A stretch of 63,930 nucleotides of DNA from Gammaproteobacteria bacterium (GTDB lineage Bacteria; Pseudomonadota; Gammaproteobacteria; Steroidobacterales; GCA-2729495). The notes under the pieces are model-generated. The model ran no database searches, was not told where the DNA came from, and was given only the letters and a program-made list of their open reading frames with translations. A program made the position numbers and the translations under genes. Shown here piece by piece: positions 44,934 through 54,120 of this stretch. The number at the start of each line of letters is the position of its first letter. The first letter of the stretch is position 1. The DNA lies in assembly GCA_030066665.1 (NCBI GenBank), contig JASJBD010000011.1, forward strand, positions 1 to 63,930, written 5' to 3'.

Positions 44934-45752
44934 TTAGCGCATCGACACCGCCGCTTCGACGCTGCGGACCCGGTCGATCCGGGCGGGATAGATCGTGATC
45001 AGTTCAGCCAACTGCAGCGCATAACCCGGCCCTTCATTGTCGAGGGCATTCAGGGGCAGGTAGAAGGTTTGCGCATCGGCCAAATCGCGTTCCGGCCGCG
45101 TCGCATCCGCAACGCGCCACCCCGCCCCATCGTAGACCTCGGCCCAGGCGTGCCCGAACGCGAGCAGCTCCCCCGACGTCTCCACGAGCATGATGCCCGA
45201 GACGACGCGCGCGGGCCGACCCAGCGCGCGGGCCAGCGCGGCCAGCAGCACGGCATGTTCAGTGCAGTCGCCTTCGAGACTATTGGCCACCTGTGAGGCC
45301 AGGTCAAAACTGCGCCGGTAGGTCTTGGTCGCGATCGTGGCATCGACAAACTCGATCAGTGCGTCGATCGGGGGCTCATCACCGTACGTGACTTGAAGTT
45401 CGTCACTCAGAATCGCAACCGGTTCTTCATCGTAGTCCACCACGAAGGTCGCGGCGAGATCGGCAGAATCGGGTTCGCCGCGAAACGTCTCGTCAGCTCC
45501 AAACGCAATCCGAACGACACCGTCCTGAACAGCGACCACCGACACGCTGGTGTCGCCGAGGCGCCGAACCAGGCGAGCCGCATCCGGGACTTCGAGATCG
45601 GCCTCAATCAGGTCGCTGAGCGATGCATTCTTGGACGCGGACGTAACCGGTATCCGAAACAGATAAAGGCCGGGGTCATCTCTTGCCGCCGAGGCCGGCG
45701 TTGCGACCCAAAGCGTCGCGGCGGCAGCGAGCAGCGAGAGCGTCCTGCGCAT
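44934..45752 (-). CDS. Exported transglutaminase-like protein
   Basis: 272 residues with a signal peptide (ending near TPASA). The papain-like triad of the transglutaminase-like family is present: Cys in GDCTEHAVLLAALARALG, His in FGHAWAEVY and Asp in RVADATRP. The N-terminal 130 residues carry a beta-rich lead-in domain. Such proteins act as periplasmic or surface cysteine peptidases or are linked to peptide cross-links. It starts six bases after the stop of the 422-residue exported protein gene, so the two are a pair. Specific substrate unknown. Confidence 0.82.
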   Translation of the reverse strand: MRRTLSLLAAAATLWVATPASAARDDPGLYLFRIPVTSASKNASLSDLIEADLEVPDAARLVRRLGDTSVSVVAVQDGVVRIAFGADETFRGEPDSADLAATFVVDYDEEPVAILSDELQVTYGDEPPIDALIEFVDATIATKTYRRSFDLASQVANSLEGDCTEHAVLLAALARALGRPARVVSGIMLVETSGELLAFGHAWAEVYDGAGWRVADATRPERDLADAQTFYLPLNALDNEGPGYALQLAELITIYPARIDRVRSVEAAVSMR

Positions 45753-45758
45753 TTCAGC

Positions 45759-47027
45759 CTATGGCAGTGTGCCGTTGACCCAGACTCGTTCCAGCACCAG
45801 CTGCGCCGCGCCCGCCTGCAGCGTGCCGGCCATCAGCGAGCCGGATGGATCGAATCGGGCATCGATCGACAACGGCCCCATCGTCAGCCGACCGAGTCCG
45901 TCCTCCCGCCCCTCGGGTTCAAGTGCGACCTCGGCCTCGATGAAACCGGTCGGATCAGCAGCTGGCATCCATACGGGGACACTGGTCGATACCCGGTCGC
46001 CGTCCGCCAACAAATCCTGCACGGCCAGCATCTGGCCAAGCTCCGACATGGGCGCGCTGTCATGCACAATCTCGTGTGCGATCTCCTTACCCTGGAAGGT
46101 GCCGGAAACGCCCCAGAGCCCGGCGTCGAGCGGATCGAGCGCCAGGTTCATCGTCAACTCCCCATTTTCCGATTTGGCCACCCGCTGATTGATCAAACGG
46201 CCATCTGGACTCGACCAGCCGAAGAACCACGTATCCGACGTGGCGAGCGTGGCGCCATCCACCGGAATGAGCGAGGTCTCCATCATTTCGATGCGCGTGT
46301 CACCGTCTTCATCGAGCGTGAACGTAGACAGCGATACACCGATCGGCTGTTCGCCGAGGCGTTGTACGAAGATCTCCTGATAATAGGGCGCTGGTTCGCT
46401 GCTCTTGACCTTGGCTTCACGCACGAAGTGTTCGAACGCGAGCGCGAAAGTTTCGCGGTAGCCAACGAAGTTGTGCGCGCAGGCAAAGCTGAATTCATCC
46501 TTCACCGCGACCCTGACCTTGGCCAGACCGACACGGACCTCAGGCTCTTCGCCGACCGAGTAGATCCACTCCAGCGCGAGAAAGGGAGCCCCGTCGATGG
46601 CACCGGCATCAACAAAATACAGGCTGCGATCGACCAGCGGTCCGTTGGCCTGCTGACTGGCCGACAAGATCTGCTCAGCGATGGTGTTGGCAATCGTCGC
46701 GGGATCGACGCTGGCCGTGAATGCCCAGCACTCGAGCGGTGCGCCGGTCCCGATGTCGCGCGGCAGGTACCAGCCGCCGTCGATCTGCTGTGGTTTACCC
46801 GCCGCCTTGCCGGCCATCCTGGTCTTGATCAAGCCGTCTTCGAGCACGACTTTCCTGATACGGATCCGGAGGTTCTCCTCACCCATGGCATCCGCCAACC
46901 ATTGCGGCCAGCCGTTGTTCGCGGTCGCGCCATCATCAGCAACGGCGGCGGGCGCGGCGCTGGCAAGCGCGACGGCGATACAAGCGGAAATGACGAAATT
47001 GCTGATCCGGCGATTGAATCTGACCAT
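45759..47027 (-). CDS. Exported protein of unknown function, partner of the transglutaminase-like gene
   Basis: 422 residues from ATG 47027 (CGAGG ribosome site). A signal peptide ends near AVADDG. The mature protein is rich in beta-strand-like alternation, contains an FFGWSSPDGRLINQ block and repeated short VxL patterns, and only two or three cysteines. I do not recognise the family. The coupling to the transglutaminase-like gene (six bases apart) implies a joint role, for example as its substrate or scaffold in the periplasm; that is inference. Confidence 0.72.
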   Translation of the reverse strand: MVRFNRRISNFVISACIAVALASAAPAAVADDGATANNGWPQWLADAMGEENLRIRIRKVVLEDGLIKTRMAGKAAGKPQQIDGGWYLPRDIGTGAPLECWAFTASVDPATIANTIAEQILSASQQANGPLVDRSLYFVDAGAIDGAPFLALEWIYSVGEEPEVRVGLAKVRVAVKDEFSFACAHNFVGYRETFALAFEHFVREAKVKSSEPAPYYQEIFVQRLGEQPIGVSLSTFTLDEDGDTRIEMMETSLIPVDGATLATSDTWFFGWSSPDGRLINQRVAKSENGELTMNLALDPLDAGLWGVSGTFQGKEIAHEIVHDSAPMSELGQMLAVQDLLADGDRVSTSVPVWMPAADPTGFIEAEVALEPEGREDGLGRLTMGPLSIDARFDPSGSLMAGTLQAGAAQLVLERVWVNGTLP

Positions 47028-47173
47028 GATGCGACACCTCGAGGCACAGACGCCCGAAGCTACGCCGCATTTGGTTAACGCGCCGCGAACCGCTTCACAG
47101 CTAGGGAACTGCTGCAAAGCAACGCGATTGTCTCGTCGGGATCGGAGGGGAGCGCGTGACCCGCAAGCGGCGA

Positions 47174-48487
47174 TCAGGCGGCCGCCGGCGCGCCCTTGCG
47201 CTTGCCGCGGGAGAACAGCTTGGCGGTTATTTCCGGCAGGTCCTCAGCGAGCTGCGCACGGTTGTCCGGCAGGATGTCCTGCGGCAGACCGGAAACGCCC
47301 TGATCCGCGAACCAGCGGAACAACGTATCCGTCTCGTCGTCGTCGAGCACCGCAGGGATCGACGGCAACCGCACGGCGCGCTTGTTGTACTCGGGGCTGA
47401 AAAAGTTGAAGGCGTGCGTCCAATAGTCGTTGTAGGCTGCATTGCCGTCCTTGCCGTCGAGCGACAGCGCCGTCGCCTCCGCGGCCTTGAAACCGCAGCC
47501 AATCGCACCTTTGATCGCCACTTCGGCATACGCGAGATTATCACCCACACAAATCACGTTGCCGCGCGCAGCTTCGCGCACCGGCGGACGCAGATCCATG
47601 CTGCAGCCTTGCCGGTCGAGGATGTTGGCGCCCTCGAAGATATAGCTGAACGCTGAGTTAGTCAGGAACTCCTCGATGATTTGCGGCAGCCTGACCGTGC
47701 TCGACACGGGTGCTGAACAGCTCAGCTCCCAGAGACCCGGCGGCCACGGACCAACATTCAGAAATCCCCTGTGCACCGAGGGTTGCGCACAGTGCATGCG
47801 CCGCATTTCCCGGTACGGCATGTTGCAGCGGTCCAGGATAAAGCTCATGAACCGCAATCGCCCGGGACCGGGCCCGCGTCCTTCGTTGAAGCCCAATTGC
47901 TCCGCGAGTGCAGAAAACGAGCCGTCCGCGACGATCGCACGCTTTGCGCGCAGGGTTTCCGTGCCCGCCGGGGATTTCACCTTAAGGCGCACGCCGTCGT
48001 CTGTATCTTCGATTTCAAGACACTTGGTCGCGCCCTGGATCTTGCAGCCGGCGTCGGCCGCTTCCATGAGGATGCCCCGCAACATGACCTCCTTGTCGAT
48101 CACGAAGCCGTCGATCGTGCGGCAATTGGCATCGCGATCCAGATTGACGCCTGCCGGCGACAGCCAGGATTCATTGAAGCAGGGATCCAGCTCACCGGTG
48201 TAGGCAAAGGACGCTTCCGGTGGCACGCCATGCATGTGCACAAAATGCTTGCCAGGGGCGCCGACCTCGATCGTACAGGTAGCCTTGTCCATGTCGACGT
48301 CGGTGATGACCTTGTCCGACGCGAATCCGCCCTCACCGAGGCGCAACAGGCGACTGCAGAAGCGGGTCACCATGCCCGCCTCTTTCCGTTTTTCGATAAT
48401 CAATACATTGAGGCCGTCGCGCGCGGCTTTACGCGCCGCCATGCAGCCGCCCGGGCCCGCACCGACGATGATCAGGTCATATTCCAC
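47174..48487 (-). CDS. Geranylgeranyl-reductase-type FAD oxidoreductase
   Basis: 437 residues from GTG 48487, which has a GGGGTG site nearby; an upstream ATG (48520) is possible. The FAD motif DLIIVGAGPGGCMAARKAARDG opens the protein, followed by the second glycine motif GFVIDKEVML, IVADGSFSALAEQL and the FAD-ribityl block GNVICVGDNLAYAEVAIKGAIGCGFKAA (split). These fit the GG-reductase family, which saturates isoprenoid chains of quinones, lipids or chlorophylls. A cysteine in RFCSRLLRLGEGGF sits at the family's substrate side. It is divergent from hemD with 84 bases between starts. The substrate is unknown. Confidence 0.8.
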   Translation of the reverse strand: MEYDLIIVGAGPGGCMAARKAARDGLNVLIIEKRKEAGMVTRFCSRLLRLGEGGFASDKVITDVDMDKATCTIEVGAPGKHFVHMHGVPPEASFAYTGELDPCFNESWLSPAGVNLDRDANCRTIDGFVIDKEVMLRGILMEAADAGCKIQGATKCLEIEDTDDGVRLKVKSPAGTETLRAKRAIVADGSFSALAEQLGFNEGRGPGPGRLRFMSFILDRCNMPYREMRRMHCAQPSVHRGFLNVGPWPPGLWELSCSAPVSSTVRLPQIIEEFLTNSAFSYIFEGANILDRQGCSMDLRPPVREAARGNVICVGDNLAYAEVAIKGAIGCGFKAAEATALSLDGKDGNAAYNDYWTHAFNFFSPEYNKRAVRLPSIPAVLDDDETDTLFRWFADQGVSGLPQDILPDNRAQLAEDLPEITAKLFSRGKRKGAPAAA

Positions 48488-48571
48488 CGCTGCACCCCGC
48501 GTATCGAGACTCCGGGTCAATTATAGTAGTTGCCGGACTCATTGCCGAAAGGTCCAGGGAGCTATCGGCCG

Positions 48572-49399
48572 ATGCCAAGAGACAGAACGCTGATTGCGTC
48601 GGCAGACCTGCCGCTCCATGGCAAACGCGTACTGTTCTGCGCGCCGCGAAACTACGCATCAAAACTCGCGGGTCTGCTCGTGCGCCACGGTGCGTTGCCG
48701 GTATGGATGCCGACGATCGCGATCGAACCATTGCAGGACTACTCGCAGTTGGACACCGCAATTCGCAGTCTGTCCGGCTATGACTGGATATCGTTTACCA
48801 GCCGCAATGGTATAGAAGCGTTCTTCGACCGCCTCGATGCGTTGGGACTCGACACTCAGGTGCTGTCGCAGACGCGGGTCAGTGCACTCGGCAACGACGC
48901 CGGCGCACTGGAGGAAATGGGTGTTGCCGTCGACCTGCTGCCGAGCGCCGCCAGCACACGCGGCGTCGTGGAAGAACTCCACCGGCGCGGCGAAACCAAC
49001 GCCAGTATCCTGCTGCCAGTCCCGGAAGTCATCGGCATGGCAGAGCCGTCGGTGATCCCGGACTACGTCGCCCTGCTTCAGGGCATCGGCATGAAACCCG
49101 AGCGAGTTCCCGCTTACGCCACACGCCGGGTGACTGCAGGGCTCGACACCGAACTCCGGATGATCCTCGACGGGAAGCTCGACCTGATCGCCTTCACCAG
49201 CGTGGCCGAGATCGATGCCCTGCTCTCCCTGCTCGGTGACGACCGTCGGGTTCTCGACGATCTCACGATCGCCTGCTACGGGCCCGTCACCGCGAATGGT
49301 GCCGCGCAGCGCGGCCTGCAGGTTGAGTTCATCGCCGAAAACTACGCCGCATTCGAGGGTTTCATCGCGGCCATGGAGGGCCACTTCCAACTCCATTGA
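48572..49399 (+). CDS. hemD: Uroporphyrinogen-III synthase
   Basis: 275 residues from ATG 48572 (CAGGGAGC ribosome site). It has the HemD two-lobe layout: KRVLFCAPRNYASKLAGLLV, YDWISFTSRNGIEAFFDRL (the typical FTSRNGV/I block), then LDLIAFTSVAEIDALLSLLG in the second lobe and IACYGPVTANGAAQRGL. It closes hydroxymethylbilane to uroporphyrinogen III in haem and sirohaem synthesis. It is not beside hemC. Its divergent neighbour is the geranylgeranyl-reductase-type gene. A second, canonical copy may exist elsewhere in the genome. Confidence 0.86.
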   Translation: MPRDRTLIASADLPLHGKRVLFCAPRNYASKLAGLLVRHGALPVWMPTIAIEPLQDYSQLDTAIRSLSGYDWISFTSRNGIEAFFDRLDALGLDTQVLSQTRVSALGNDAGALEEMGVAVDLLPSAASTRGVVEELHRRGETNASILLPVPEVIGMAEPSVIPDYVALLQGIGMKPERVPAYATRRVTAGLDTELRMILDGKLDLIAFTSVAEIDALLSLLGDDRRVLDDLTIACYGPVTANGAAQRGLQVEFIAENYAAFEGFIAAMEGHFQLH

Positions 49400-49526
49400 C
49401 AAGCCTCAGTCAAAGCGCAATGATTCCGCGGTAATTCAGGAACAGCCCGTAAACCGCTGATAGCAGTCGCAATTGGACGCTTGGAGAAGACGGTTTGGCG
49501 CGTAGGCAGCAAGGAGTGGCTTGCGT

Positions 49527-50234
49527 ATGCGTAGGGAAGCCCGTTTCCACAAGGTCGCCGTCCTGCACACGAAGGGCGGCTGCGGCAAGACCACGCTGGC
49601 GACCAACCTCGCCAGTGCCTTCGCCACCGCCGGACCCCCGCCAACCCTGCTGGATCACGACCCCAATGGGTTCGCGATGCGCTGGTTGGAGAAACGACCC
49701 GTCAGCCGTCATGAGATCGTCGGTGTGTCCGTGGACGAAGCCACATCGCCGCGGGAGGCCAACCGCCTGGTCGACCCTCAATCCAACCTGGTCATTGCAG
49801 ATCTGCCGGCGGGACTCAGCCTGCATGAGCTTTACCTGCATGTGCACGATGCCGACAGCATCCTGATCCCGGTGCTGCCTTCTGAAATCGACATGTACTC
49901 GACGACGCGTTTTATCCACCGGCTCTTGTTGGATGTGCAGTTCGATGCGAATGAAAGTCAGCTTGGCATCGTGGCAAATCGCGTGCGCCGGAATACGAAC
50001 AGCTATGTCATGTTGTCGCGGTTCCTCGCGCGCCTGGAAATTCCGGTGGTGGCCACGTTGCGCGACAGTCAGTCGTTCGTGCAGGCCGCCGCGCGCGGGC
50101 TCGGGATCTTCGACCTGGCGCCGCACCGGGTGCGGCCGGAGCGCGAGGCCATGACGACGATTGTCAATTGGGTCGACCGGCGCCGGTTACCGCAGCTCGA
50201 CCTGCAGGACCTACATCTGGCGACAGCGATCTGA
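49527..50234 (+). CDS. Orphan ParA/MinD-type ATPase
   Basis: 235 residues. A deviant Walker A KGGCGKTTLATNLA is near residue 17, LLDHDPNG fits the switch region, and VIADLPAG fits Walker B. AAGGAG is ten bases upstream of ATG 49527 and only four from an alternative TTG 49521, so ATG is preferred. ParA proteins move DNA or protein cargo with a ParB-like partner; none is adjacent. It ends seven bases before the convergent tetraheme cytochrome gene. A chromosomal orphan ParA can position cell-surface or chemosensory arrays; the role here is not known. Confidence 0.82.
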   Translation: MRREARFHKVAVLHTKGGCGKTTLATNLASAFATAGPPPTLLDHDPNGFAMRWLEKRPVSRHEIVGVSVDEATSPREANRLVDPQSNLVIADLPAGLSLHELYLHVHDADSILIPVLPSEIDMYSTTRFIHRLLLDVQFDANESQLGIVANRVRRNTNSYVMLSRFLARLEIPVVATLRDSQSFVQAAARGLGIFDLAPHRVRPEREAMTTIVNWVDRRRLPQLDLQDLHLATAI

Positions 50235-50240
50235 TCAGCA

Positions 50241-50609
50241 CTACGGCAAGTCGTCACCCAGATGGCAATCAATGCAACGTCGTGGCGGACCGGCGACCTC
50301 GCCCTCGCCCCGCGTCTCGACATGGCACCCCATGCACAGGTCATGGAACTGTTCACGCAACAGCGGGCTCACTTCCGCGTCGGTCACATGACAATTCATG
50401 CAGGTTCCGGGACCCGTGTCATCTATGTAGTCGTGATGGCAAGTGGTGCAGTTTTCGGCGCCGTGATCGGCATGCGCGAAGGTCATCGGCAGGATCGGCT
50501 GCGGGCTGCCCCAGTGATGGTCGATGTCTGGTTTCGCCACAGGCGCGGGCGTCCCCTGCCAGACTAGCAGCACGACGGCTACGAGAATCGCAAACGTCGC
50601 CCATTTCAT
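50241..50609 (-). CDS. Membrane-anchored tetraheme cytochrome c
   Basis: 122 residues. An N-terminal hydrophobic anchor (about 4-20) is followed by four CxxCH haem sites at residues 54-58, 70-74, 92-96 and 112-116, and several His residues (HHW, HADH, FHD) that can serve as distal ligands. The size and arrangement resemble class III cytochromes c3/c7. It would carry electrons in the periplasm. Its start overlaps the stop of the membrane protein gene by four bases, so the two act together, probably as a quinol-to-periplasm electron transfer module. Confidence 0.87.
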   Translation of the reverse strand: MKWATFAILVAVVLLVWQGTPAPVAKPDIDHHWGSPQPILPMTFAHADHGAENCTTCHHDYIDDTGPGTCMNCHVTDAEVSPLLREQFHDLCMGCHVETRGEGEVAGPPRRCIDCHLGDDLP

Positions 50610-51235
50610 TCGGGTAGGTTCCTGATCAATGCGAATACGAGGCTCGCCACCGCGCTCATCAGAATAAATTGCCCGGTCGTCGACCGGCTCACGGCGCCGG
50701 ACCCCACCGCCAAACGCCGCCCGAAGCACGCATAGGTCGCGATCAGTAACAACACGGCACCCTGATACCACTGCGACAAATAGTGCCCGCTGCCAATCAC
50801 GTGCCAGACGGTCAACGCCACCACAGCGGTGGCCAGCCAGGCATGCCACGTTCCAAAACTGCGGTGACTCCCGTGCAGCTTGCGACGGTATTCCGGTAGT
50901 CCGTGCAGCGTTAACGCGATCAGCAACAGCACGCCGCCGAGACCAGCCCACATATAAAGGGGCCCGTCCGTTTTCAGGTAGGTCACGACCGCGGCATCAC
51001 CCACCAGAAACCAGCCGGCATGGAGCGCCGTTATGGCCAGCACGGTGAAACCAAGCAACTGATGCGCTGGCACCGCAAGCGGGCGCGAACTAACGACCGA
51101 TGAATAAAACAGTCCGGCGAGGGCGGCGAAACCGATCGCATTGCCGAGATCCCAGAACCAGCCGGCCCCGAGCATCGGCAAAGTCATCATGGCCACCGCG
51201 AAAGTAGCCGCCATAATCGGGAGCAGAAGCTGCAA
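50606..51235 (-). CDS. Cytochrome b561-like membrane protein, partner of the tetraheme cytochrome
   Basis: 209 residues with about six hydrophobic helices. Histidines placed within helices (VPAHQLLG, ITALHAGWF, LTLHGLPE, GTWHAWLA, LTVWHVIGSGHYL) suggest two b-type haems, as in cytochrome b561/ferric reductase-like domains. It is translationally coupled to the tetraheme cytochrome gene. Together they may oxidise quinol and pass electrons to the periplasm. Classification is by helix and histidine pattern. Confidence 0.72.
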   Translation of the reverse strand: MQLLLPIMAATFAVAMMTLPMLGAGWFWDLGNAIGFAALAGLFYSSVVSSRPLAVPAHQLLGFTVLAITALHAGWFLVGDAAVVTYLKTDGPLYMWAGLGGVLLLIALTLHGLPEYRRKLHGSHRSFGTWHAWLATAVVALTVWHVIGSGHYLSQWYQGAVLLLIATYACFGRRLAVGSGAVSRSTTGQFILMSAVASLVFALIRNLPE

Positions 51236-51334
51236 CGTAATTGCCGCGCGTTGTCTTTACATGGAGGACCAGCGTAACCGGATGCTAAGGTTCAGGCGAC
51301 CCTGAGCCAATCGAAATAGTTATGTGGAGTCGAT

Positions 51335-51808
51335 ATGAGGATTCGCATCCTGCTGTTATCACTATTGCTGCTAGCCGCTCCCGGGCTCGCGACTGAATCG
51401 GACATCCCTCAGGAGCGAATGAAAGATGTCCAGGCGATCCGCGATATCACAAACGCGTGGCTCGCGGCCTATCAGTCTGGCAACATCGACAACCTGCTCG
51501 AACTCTATGTTCCGGACGCAACGCTTTATATCAACGAAAAGCATGCAGTTCGGGGTACGGATGCGATCCGCAGCTATTTCGAGCCCCGGCTGGGCCAATA
51601 CGACTTCGACGTGACGACCCAGCACGAGGAATACCTCTTTCACGGTGACCTGATCATCGACGTCAGCCTCGTCTGGATCGACGGCACTAACCGGGACACG
51701 GGTGAAGCGTTCCAGGACGCGGTGCGCTCTTTTGTCGTATTTCGTCGCACCGATGCCGGATGGAAGATCTATCGCGACATCGATCAACACACGCGTGACA
51801 CGGGATAG
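51335..51808 (+). CDS. Exported NTF2/SnoaL-like (DUF4440-type) protein
   Basis: 157 residues with a signal peptide ending near GLATE. The mature domain (AIRDITNAWLAAYQSGNIDNLLELYVPDATLY and RSFVVFRRTDAGWKIYRDID, about 36-150) is the cone-shaped NTF2-like fold used by SnoaL-type cyclases and DUF4440 proteins. No catalytic residues can be assigned. It is the last gene before the tRNA-Ser-derived repeat region and appears monocistronic. Confidence 0.8.
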   Translation: MRIRILLLSLLLLAAPGLATESDIPQERMKDVQAIRDITNAWLAAYQSGNIDNLLELYVPDATLYINEKHAVRGTDAIRSYFEPRLGQYDFDVTTQHEEYLFHGDLIIDVSLVWIDGTNRDTGEAFQDAVRSFVVFRRTDAGWKIYRDIDQHTRDTG

Positions 51809-51850
51809 GAAGCGAGGGTTCGAATCCCATGACAGGGATCTACTTAAATC

Positions 51851-51940
51851 TGGCGGAGAGGGTGGGATTCGAACCTACCACATCGCCAGACTACCCAGTG
51901 CATTCCGGTGATTTGTTGACCGTAAGTTGACCGGTCAAAA
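51851..51940 (-). repeat. Direct repeat copy 1: tRNA-Ser 3'-end remnant plus TTGACC pair
   Basis: On the minus strand, 51851-51879 reads as a serine tRNA 3' end: T-arm with GGTTCGAATCCCACC and the acceptor CCTCTCCGCCA, but no matching 5' GGAGAGG half is present and one T-stem pair is mismatched. It is therefore a remnant, not a tRNA gene. On the plus strand a GTTGACCGTAAGTTGACC pair follows at 51915. The copy at 55103-55193 has the same two parts at almost the same spacing (64 against 65 bases) and the same orientation. Together they bracket the molybdenum hydroxylase genes and resemble attachment sites. Confidence 0.65.
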
Positions 51941-52014
51941 GCCCGCCGAATCGCTGCACGCGTTCAATGATGATTGGACGAACCCCCGGTCCATTGACTT
52001 GATTGTGCGGTTTA

Positions 52015-54120
52015 TCAGCCCCTAGCCCGGGACAACGGCAGCCGGCGAATCCTCTCACCGGTAGCTTGAAAAATGGCGTTGACAAGTGCCGGAGCCACCG
52101 GCGGTATGCCCGGCTCGCCAACACCCCCGAGCGGCGCACCGGTGTCCACGATGCCTACCTCGATCTCCGGGAGCTCGTCGATGCGCAGTGGCGCATAGTC
52201 GTGGAAATTGGAGCGCTGCGCCCGTCCGTCGGCGATGGGAACTTCGTGCCGCAACGCCACTGCCAGGCCTTCGATCACTGAACCTCTCATCTGGGCCTCG
52301 ACCGAATCCGGGTTGATCGCACGGCCACAGTCGATCGCTACGTGGACCTGTTCCACGGTCGGTTGGTCAGCGACCATACGCAAGGTCACGACTTGCGCGA
52401 CGACGCTACCGTAGCTCGCCACCACCGCAACTCCCCGATATCGGCCCGCTGGCGCGGGCCGGTCCCACCGGGCCATTTCGGCTACTCGATTCAGTACGGC
52501 AAGATGGCGCGGGTGATTGGCATAGTGCGCGCGACGAAATGCGACCGGATCCTGGTTGGCCGCATGCGCCAATTCGTCGAGAAACGCTTCCAGAAAGTAG
52601 CCGTTTTGCGAGCTTGAAACCGCACGCCATGGGGAAAGGGGCATCGGCACATCGAGATGTCGGTGATCCAGCGCGAAGTTCTCCGTGTAGGGTTGGTCAA
52701 TCAGGCTAGCGACGGAGAACATGTCGTTGTTGTTCTGAACCGTGATGTGCTCAAACGTTTGGCCCATCTGCGGACCCGACAGCTGCGCATGCATGGCCGT
52801 GATGCGACCTTGCTGGTTGAGGCTTGCCCGCAGCCGGGCCATCATAATCGGCCGGTAGTAGCCTTGTTGAATGTCGTCCTCCCGCGACCACATCACTTTT
52901 ACAGGACGACCAACGGCCCGGCTCGCCAGCATCGCTTGTTCAGCGATTTCACCATGGGTTTTTCGACCAAAACCACCGCCCAGGTAAGTCGTGTGCAACG
53001 TCATCTGCTCGTTGCCGAATCCAAGCACACGCTCGACCGTCATGCGAATAATGTCTTGGCCCTGGGTTGGCATCCAGAGCTCAACATGATCCTTACGCGT
53101 GTGCGCCGTGCACACAATCGGCTCCATGCAGATGTGGGTGAGAAATGGCACCTCGTAGGTCGCCTCGATCTTCCGCGACGCGTCTTGAAGACCCGACTCC
53201 GCGTCGCCACGGCGAATGACGGCTGGAACTTCGCCGTCAAAGCCTTCTCGCATGGCATCGCTCAGTCTGGTGGAGTCCAAGGCATCGTTCGGCGTTTCAC
53301 CGAACTCTATATCCAGTGCATCCGCCGCTTGTTTCGCTCTCCACCAGGTGTCGGCTACGACGACGACACCGTTTGGCACCGGGACAACCTGCTCGACGCC
53401 AGGTAAATCGGCGACGCTGTCGACGTCATAGCGGCTGACCGCGCCGCCAAACACTGGATTCATCCGCACCGCACCGTGCAGCATTTCAGGCACGTCGACA
53501 TCCGTTCCGAATACGGCGGTGCCGTCGACCTTCGCTGGTGTATCCACACGGCGCAGGGCGCGTCCGGTCACGCGACGCTCAGACGCCGGGCGCAGTGGCG
53601 GATCGGCAGGCAGCGGTAGCGCTAGCGCGGCCTCAACAAGCTCACCGAAGGCCAGGCGCCGGTTCGTCGACGCATGCACGACATGACCATCGACCGCGTC
53701 GAGCTCCTGCAAGGGCACGTTCCAGCGGTCGCTGGCAGCCAGCAGCAACACGCTGCGTGCTTGAGCGGCGGCTTTGCGCAGCGGATCGTGCCAGGCGCGA
53801 ATACCATACGAACCGACACTCCGCATCTGGCCGAAGAACAAACGGTATGGTTCCGATGGGCGGATTGGCAATTCGACCGCGATGGATGATGGCTCCACAC
53901 CCAACTCCTCGCCCAAAATCATCAATTGCCCCGTGTGGGTGCCCTGCCCCATCTCACTGGTGGGCAAGATGGCGGTGATTCGGTTGCTGGCGTCGAAGCG
54001 CAGGTAAGCGTTAGCAGTCGCTGAGGTCGACGCGTTACCGGCCCGCCATGGAGCAGCAATGGCGACCGTAAGTGCGACCGCCCCACTCGACCGCAGAAAC
54101 TGTCGCCGGTTCAGCGTCAT
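52015..54120 (-). CDS. Molybdenum hydroxylase large subunit (IorB-type)
   Basis: 701 residues from ATG 54120. A Tat signal ([18 protein letters not shown]) directs a folded cofactor enzyme to the periplasm. The xanthine-dehydrogenase family core includes [61 protein letters not shown] (substrate channel) and [17 protein letters not shown] with the catalytic Glu (GEPG). The order and lengths match isoquinoline 1-oxidoreductase-type large subunits, which hydroxylate N-heterocycles or oxidise aldehydes with water. The start overlaps the small-subunit stop (ATGA). The pair lies between two tRNA-derived direct repeats. Confidence 0.88.
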   Translation of the reverse strand: MTLNRRQFLRSSGAVALTVAIAAPWRAGNASTSATANAYLRFDASNRITAILPTSEMGQGTHTGQLMILGEELGVEPSSIAVELPIRPSEPYRLFFGQMRSVGSYGIRAWHDPLRKAAAQARSVLLLAASDRWNVPLQELDAVDGHVVHASTNRRLAFGELVEAALALPLPADPPLRPASERRVTGRALRRVDTPAKVDGTAVFGTDVDVPEMLHGAVRMNPVFGGAVSRYDVDSVADLPGVEQVVPVPNGVVVVADTWWRAKQAADALDIEFGETPNDALDSTRLSDAMREGFDGEVPAVIRRGDAESGLQDASRKIEATYEVPFLTHICMEPIVCTAHTRKDHVELWMPTQGQDIIRMTVERVLGFGNEQMTLHTTYLGGGFGRKTHGEIAEQAMLASRAVGRPVKVMWSREDDIQQGYYRPIMMARLRASLNQQGRITAMHAQLSGPQMGQTFEHITVQNNNDMFSVASLIDQPYTENFALDHRHLDVPMPLSPWRAVSSSQNGYFLEAFLDELAHAANQDPVAFRRAHYANHPRHLAVLNRVAEMARWDRPAPAGRYRGVAVVASYGSVVAQVVTLRMVADQPTVEQVHVAIDCGRAINPDSVEAQMRGSVIEGLAVALRHEVPIADGRAQRSNFHDYAPLRIDELPEIEVGIVDTGAPLGGVGEPGIPPVAPALVNAIFQATGERIRRLPLSRARG

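Noticed and set aside
45393-47078. 561-codon plus-strand frame opposite the exported protein genes
   Set aside because: Antisense shadow of two genes with signal peptides; no motif of its own.
47028-47173. Small gene or RNA in the gap after the exported protein start
   Set aside because: No conserved structure or ribosome site; it is short and GC-rich.
51851-51940. A serine tRNA gene on the minus strand
   Set aside because: Only the T-arm and acceptor 3' half are present; there is no D-arm, anticodon or matching 5' acceptor, and the T-stem has a mismatch. Treated as a remnant.
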